Source of the DNA: Candidatus Nitrospira nitrificans
Lineage (GTDB): Bacteria > Nitrospirota > Nitrospiria > Nitrospirales > Nitrospiraceae
Length of the DNA: 64,000 nt
Assembly (NCBI RefSeq): GCF_001458775.1
Contig: NZ_CZPZ01000031.1
Span: 184,075 to 248,074 of the forward strand
Direction of reading: 5' to 3'
Shown here: piece by piece, positions 60,319 through 64,000 of the stretch
Position numbering within the stretch: position 1 is the first letter of the stretch
How the letters are laid out: each line of letters begins with the position of its first letter
The notes under the pieces: generated by a model
What the model saw: the letters and a program-made list of their open reading frames with translations, nothing else
The model's database searches: none
What the model was told of the DNA's origin: nothing
Program-made: the position numbers and the translations under genes

Positions 60319-62037
60319 ATGAATAGAGTCATCATCACAGCCGTTTGTTTCTCGCTTGTCGTCCTCTGTGGGGGAATGATCTCTCTCGCGCACGCCGGGA
60401 GGACGGGCATTGAACTGTCCGCCCGGTCCGTGACCCCTGGCGCGACATTGGTCCTGAGCGGGAAAGGGTTTGGAGCGTTTAAGTCGACTCAGTTCAACCG
60501 AGTCACCGTGAATGGGGTATCGGCGTTGGTCCAGCGATGGGACCCGGGTGTGATCGAGATCAAGGTTCCCTTCAAGGCGACCAGCGGGTTTGTCGAAGTG
60601 CTGATCGGAAAGAAGAAATTGCTCGCCGGATTTTTGAACCTTGCGATGCCGTGGATTGAGACCATCACGCCGACGGAAGCGGAACGAGGAACGACGCTTC
60701 AGATCACCGGTCATCATTTCGGGCTCTCGGCGGGCGCGCGCGACCCGAACACCATGTTCGGTGTCAATGACGTGCTGGTCGGCGGGGTGCTGGTGCGTCC
60801 CACGCGCTGGAAGGACGACAAGATTGAGCTTGAAATTCCGACGAACGCGGTGAGCGGGGATGTCGTGGTTCGACTGGCCTCTTCCGATCCGCTCCCGGAC
60901 GGATCCTGCTGTGCTCCGGTCGAGTATGTCGTGAGCAATGCCGTTCCGCTGGCGCTGATTCCGTCCATTCGAGTGGATCCGGTCAGTGGACCGGTAGGCA
61001 CGAAAGTGGTCTTGTTCGGCCAGGGGTTCGGGAATGCCAAAGAGCTGATGGATGATGCGGTTCTCCTCGGGGGACGGCCGGTGACCATCGCGCAATGGAA
61101 AGACGATGTCATTGTCTTCCACGTCCCGCTCGGTGCGGAGTCGGGTCCGCTTGTGCTGAAACGTCAAGGACGGGAACGGGTGCTCGCACAGTTTACCGTT
61201 CATGTTCCTCGCGTCATTTCCATGAGTCCCGCCAGCGCGCCCATCGGGACGTTGCTGCGCATCAACGGTGAGCACTTTGGGTTTTACTCGGAGAGCGGGT
61301 CGACGCCCTACAACTTCATGGATTTCAATGCCGGTGAGAATCGAGTCGAAATCGGCGGGGTGCCGGCGGTGCTCTATCGTTGGAACGACGACCGAATCGA
61401 TGTCTGGGTGCCGTTCAGCGCGAAAAGCGGCAAGGTGGTGGTGTATCGGAGCGCAAACAGCCCGGATATGAACGGACTCTGTTGCGCCGAACGGGGGACC
61501 CTCGCCATCGAGGCCGGGGACTTCACGCTTGTCACGCCGGTCATTGAATCGTATGCGCCCCAGAGCGCTGGGTTGGATGCCACGGTGACGATTAAAGGCC
61601 GGGGATTCGGAACGTTTCTCAAGACCGCTGAACATGCCGATTTAGAATTGAATCAGAAAGCCTACAAGCGGCGAACCGATATTGAAATCAACGAACCAGG
61701 GGAAAGTCAGAATGTCGTCTCCAACGTGTCGCGGACGGAAGTGTTGTTTAACGGAGCCGCCGCGCTGGTTCAATCGTGGACCGATGAGGAGATCATCGTG
61801 AAGGTCCCGCACCGTAACCTCTATGGAATCGGGAAGAAGGGTGAGTTTTTTGACAATCTGGCGACCGGCCCCTTGGTCGTGCGTCGAGGATCATGGGATC
61901 TGCTTCTTGATGGCACGTGTTGTTCGCCGAAGAAGTGGGTTACGCTTGAAGCCGGACCGTTCACCATCGAAGCAAAAGGGCTTCCCGATTCAAGCTACTG
62001 GGATAACAACAGGCCTGACGCGAGCACCAATCAATAA
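60319..62037 (+). CDS. Exported protein with five IPT/TIG domains and repeated Cys-Cys pairs
   Basis: A 572-residue protein with a signal peptide (~1-26, ending A-H-A). Five IPT/TIG (Ig-like) domains start near residues 30, 115, 218, 298 and 411, each with P-x-S/T-x-x-x-G-x-x-L-x-I-x-G-x-x-F-G. Three of the linkers carry a vicinal Cys pair, DGSCCAP (197-198), NGLCCAE (388-389) and DGTCCSP (534-535), the only obvious cysteine pairs. Domains of this type bind other proteins or sugars at the cell surface. Its stop and the next ATG share one base (TAATG), so the propeller protein is translationally coupled. Confidence 0.82.
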   Translation: MNRVIITAVCFSLVVLCGGMISLAHAGRTGIELSARSVTPGATLVLSGKGFGAFKSTQFNRVTVNGVSALVQRWDPGVIEIKVPFKATSGFVEVLIGKKKLLAGFLNLAMPWIETITPTEAERGTTLQITGHHFGLSAGARDPNTMFGVNDVLVGGVLVRPTRWKDDKIELEIPTNAVSGDVVVRLASSDPLPDGSCCAPVEYVVSNAVPLALIPSIRVDPVSGPVGTKVVLFGQGFGNAKELMDDAVLLGGRPVTIAQWKDDVIVFHVPLGAESGPLVLKRQGRERVLAQFTVHVPRVISMSPASAPIGTLLRINGEHFGFYSESGSTPYNFMDFNAGENRVEIGGVPAVLYRWNDDRIDVWVPFSAKSGKVVVYRSANSPDMNGLCCAERGTLAIEAGDFTLVTPVIESYAPQSAGLDATVTIKGRGFGTFLKTAEHADLELNQKAYKRRTDIEINEPGESQNVVSNVSRTEVLFNGAAALVQSWTDEEIIVKVPHRNLYGIGKKGEFFDNLATGPLVVRRGSWDLLLDGTCCSPKKWVTLEAGPFTIEAKGLPDSSYWDNNRPDASTNQ

Positions 62038-63035
62038 TGCCGGCATGGTTTCCTCTCGGTCGCGCTCATCGTCGGAACAGTGTCGCGCCGCTCGTTCTCC
62101 TGCTCGGTATGATGGTTCTGCTTCCTCGATCAGCTGGGAGCGCAGACACCCATAATTTCGCCGCCACCCAGGCGAGTCACACCAAATCAACCTTGATGAG
62201 TATTCAGTTTCGTTCACCCCAGAATGGATGGGTGGTAGGAACGGGAGGCACCATCCTGAAAACCACCGATGGCGGGAAGAAATGGAAACGGGTGGTGAGC
62301 GGAACGTCTACGTTGTTAACGTCCGTATTTTTTGCCGACTCCTCGAAAGGATGGGTGACGGGGGCCGGGGGATTTCTGAGTCGCACGACAAATGGGGGAG
62401 AGTCCTGGCTTCCACAACGTTTGGATACTCAGCAGGCACTGTACGGGGTCTATTTCACGTCTCCGGATGTCGGATGGGTGGTCGGAGGCGCCGGCACGAT
62501 CCTTCATACCACGAATGGCGGCCAGCATTGGATGGAACAGGCGAGCGGCACGACCGCGACGCTCTATGCGGCGCACTTTCTCGATGACCGGAAGGGTACG
62601 ATCGTCGGAGCCCTGGGAACCGTCCTTTCGACGGACGATGGAGGCGCCACCTGGACTCTGCAAGAAACGCAGAACGCGGTGACATTGTTCGATGTCTTTT
62701 TCACCGATTCCATGACCGGCTGGGCGGTGGGGAATGCGGGGGCTTTGTTTCAGACGACGGACCGTGGCGCCAAATGGGTTGACCAGACCTTACCCTGCGG
62801 AACGACGTGTACGAGGCTCACGGATTTGCTGAAGGTGCGTTTCACCAGCCCGCAAGAAGGCTGGATTGTCGGCGAGCGAGGGATGCTCTATCGGACGACC
62901 GACGCAGGCCTCACCTGGAGCGAGGGGACATCGATCGCCTTGTCCTCGCTCTTCGGCCTCAGTTTTTCCGATGCCATGCATGGGTGGGCGAGCGGCGAAA
63001 ACGGGACCATCGTCCATCTCCAGCAAGGCCGGTAG
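62037..63035 (+). CDS. Exported seven-bladed YCF48-like beta-propeller
   Basis: A 332-residue protein with an N-terminal hydrophobic segment (~17-35, signal peptide). Seven repeat units of ~43 residues follow, each with G-W-x-V-G-x-x-G and x-T-T-D/N-G-G-x-x-W (GWVVGTGGTILKTTDGG, GWAVGNAGALFQTTDRG, GWIVGERGMLYRTTDAG; the last is partial). This fits the YCF48/Hcf136 type, where the plant/cyanobacterial member assembles photosystem II. In non-photosynthetic bacteria the role is unknown. One Cys pair (PCGTTC) lies in blade six. Coupled to the IPT/TIG gene. Confidence 0.85.
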   Translation: MPAWFPLGRAHRRNSVAPLVLLLGMMVLLPRSAGSADTHNFAATQASHTKSTLMSIQFRSPQNGWVVGTGGTILKTTDGGKKWKRVVSGTSTLLTSVFFADSSKGWVTGAGGFLSRTTNGGESWLPQRLDTQQALYGVYFTSPDVGWVVGGAGTILHTTNGGQHWMEQASGTTATLYAAHFLDDRKGTIVGALGTVLSTDDGGATWTLQETQNAVTLFDVFFTDSMTGWAVGNAGALFQTTDRGAKWVDQTLPCGTTCTRLTDLLKVRFTSPQEGWIVGERGMLYRTTDAGLTWSEGTSIALSSLFGLSFSDAMHGWASGENGTIVHLQQGR

Positions 63036-63150
63036 GTTTCTTTCCATTCATCTCGTTACTCTTCCCGCCGGACATCGCCCGAGAATGGTTTCTGCCTGCG
63101 CGCGAGGCACTTCTTGTTGAGGCGTCACTCTGATGCGGTAGAACTCGGCG

Positions 63151-63357
63151 CTATTTCACCGAGGCCAATTTGACAGTGAATACGCCGACCCCCCGTGTAA
63201 TAGTGACCTGCCCGGCCCGGCTCAAACGCCCCACCTCCTGAAAGAGGTCGTTCCAGGTGAGCTCGGGACATTGTGTCACGAAGAGGTCGAAGTCACACTC
63301 CGGCGAGTCTTTGAGCATGGCCATGATACGGTCGGTAATCGGTCTGTTGGTAGTCAT
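63151..63357 (-). CDS. Hypothetical 68-residue protein
   Basis: A small protein with a helix-rich N-terminus (ITDRIMAMLKDSPECDFDLF) and a WNDLFQEVGRLSRAGQVTIT segment resembling a winged-helix core. No named family recognised. The ATG at 63357 has GAGGAG 7 nt upstream, which favours it over an upstream start at 63408. It is isolated between convergent neighbours. Confidence 0.65.
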   Translation of the reverse strand: MTTNRPITDRIMAMLKDSPECDFDLFVTQCPELTWNDLFQEVGRLSRAGQVTITRGVGVFTVKLASVK

Positions 63358-63408
63358 CGGCGACTCCTCTTGTGTAATGGCGGCGTCTGGTGCTGTACGG
63401 CGTGTCAC

Positions 63409-63696
63409 TTAGCGTTGGGACGTGAAGACCGAGGGACCGATCGCATCGAGAATAGGCTGAATAGGAGAGGAATATAAGATAGTCAGCCTGCTGAATCCCG
63501 TGGGTGTATGCTACGCGGTAAGCAACGGGTCCGTCAAGCGAGGTGGCGGCCTATGGATCTGGGAGGTGTATCGCATAACTGATACATGGCGCTGATGCCT
63601 TGTCTGGCTGTTGCCATACGTTACTCAAGTCTTGGACTCCAATCTGTTGCAGATGCTCATCTTCTAGTCCATCTCCGGCACAAGGCGCTCGTGTTG
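63409..63696. other. Intergenic stretch before yaeQ
   Basis: 288 nt without a recognisable gene, repeat or terminator. Confidence 0.4.
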
Positions 63697-64000
63697 TCAG
63701 CTCTTCAAGCGCTGTAATTCAAGGTGGAGGGTCTGCGCCCCATCTGCAATCCAGATATGCCCGTCCTGGATTGTCCATTGTAACTGCATAGCTGGTTTTG
63801 CCATTGCAGCCAAAGCACGAACGCTTTCCATCGGGAGCAGCGTCACCGTGAGGTTCTTCAGCCGATCGAGCGCCGGGCTTTGGCTTTCCCACCAGACTTC
63901 GGCGCTGCGGGCTCCATAGGCATAGACGATGACCTGTTCGGAGCGGCCGCAGGCCTGACGCAAGGTTTTCTCGCCGGGCTGGCCGATCTCGATCCAGCAG
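63697..64000 (-). CDS. yaeQ: YaeQ family protein (C-terminal part)
   Basis: The frame enters from the right edge and ends at 63697, giving ~100 C-terminal residues. WIEIGQPGEKTLRQACGRSE, QVIVYAYGARSAEVWW and MQLQWTIQDGHIWIADG match YaeQ, a PD-(D/E)xK-fold protein of unknown function (E. coli YaeQ was named as a suppressor of RfaH loss). The GQPGEK and the Cys of ACGR are conserved. The start lies outside the window. Confidence 0.85.
   Translation of the reverse strand, partial: CWIEIGQPGEKTLRQACGRSEQVIVYAYGARSAEVWWESQSPALDRLKNLTVTLLPMESVRALAAMAKPAMQLQWTIQDGHIWIADGAQTLHLELQRLKS

Noticed and set aside
60265..61635. 456-codon open frame on the minus strand
   Set aside because: Antisense to the IPT/TIG gene, which has a clear signal peptide and domain repeats; the antisense product is Arg/His-rich without known features.

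Overview
The window looks like a stretch of chromosome from a Nitrospira-type bacterium (phylum Nitrospirota). This rests on overall protein resemblance and moderately high GC, not on a marker gene, so the genus is an inference. Most of the window is ordinary core genome: closely packed operons with 4-nt start/stop overlaps, sigma70-like promoters and good Shine-Dalgarno (SD) sites. There is no prophage, CRISPR array, rRNA operon or complete insertion sequence. One tRNA (CAT anticodon) is present.

Positions 1-22,050. The end of a beta-propeller-like protein, a cyclophilin, a lipoprotein, a polyprenol-phosphate glycosyltransferase, an adrenodoxin-reductase-like flavoprotein and NAD kinase come first. 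Then follow clpC, tsaD, hflX, nth, yicC, gmk, rpoZ, coaBC and a TPR gene, mostly overlapping. Next is aroQ-efp-accB-accC behind a strong promoter whose spacer holds a perfect inverted repeat, and a MacA/MacB-type export system (adaptor, ATPase, permease).

Positions 22,050-31,120. A minus-strand unit encodes a small HTH protein, MraZ (away from any division cluster), a RusA-type resolvase and a degenerate HD-GYP protein. FmdB-like and ComF genes follow. A second ABC exporter has a class 1A-type (fumarate-type) dihydroorotate dehydrogenase and a stand-alone LuxR-type regulator between its ATPase and its large permease.

Positions 31,120-47,600 are the accessory, partly decaying part. They hold two adjacent frameshifted small genes, the tRNA, an SDR enzyme, an outer-membrane-type protein, Nitrospira-style hypotheticals, a candidate structured RNA (36,500-36,615), and a chlorite-dismutase-family protein that looks like a coproheme decarboxylase rather than a chlorite dismutase. 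CinA, ThpR, two tandem exported ankyrin proteins, an Old Yellow Enzyme plus a broken 5' copy of such a gene, a Phd/RelE-type toxin-antitoxin pair, gene mosaics, an IS5-type transposase remnant and an ArsR/SRPBCC operon with a self-overlapping operator complete it.

Positions 47,600-64,000 return to core genes: recA-recX-alaS-ruvX-mltG-deoC, then a phosphopentomutase homologue that has lost several conserved active-site residues, and a RidA protein. After a gene-poor stretch come a methyltransferase, an overlapping three-gene signalling cassette (small DUF3391-like protein, HDOD protein, REC-like/GGDDF protein) and a coupled pair of exported proteins (five IPT/TIG domains with repeated Cys-Cys pairs, then a seven-bladed YCF48-like propeller). 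The window ends inside a yaeQ-type gene.
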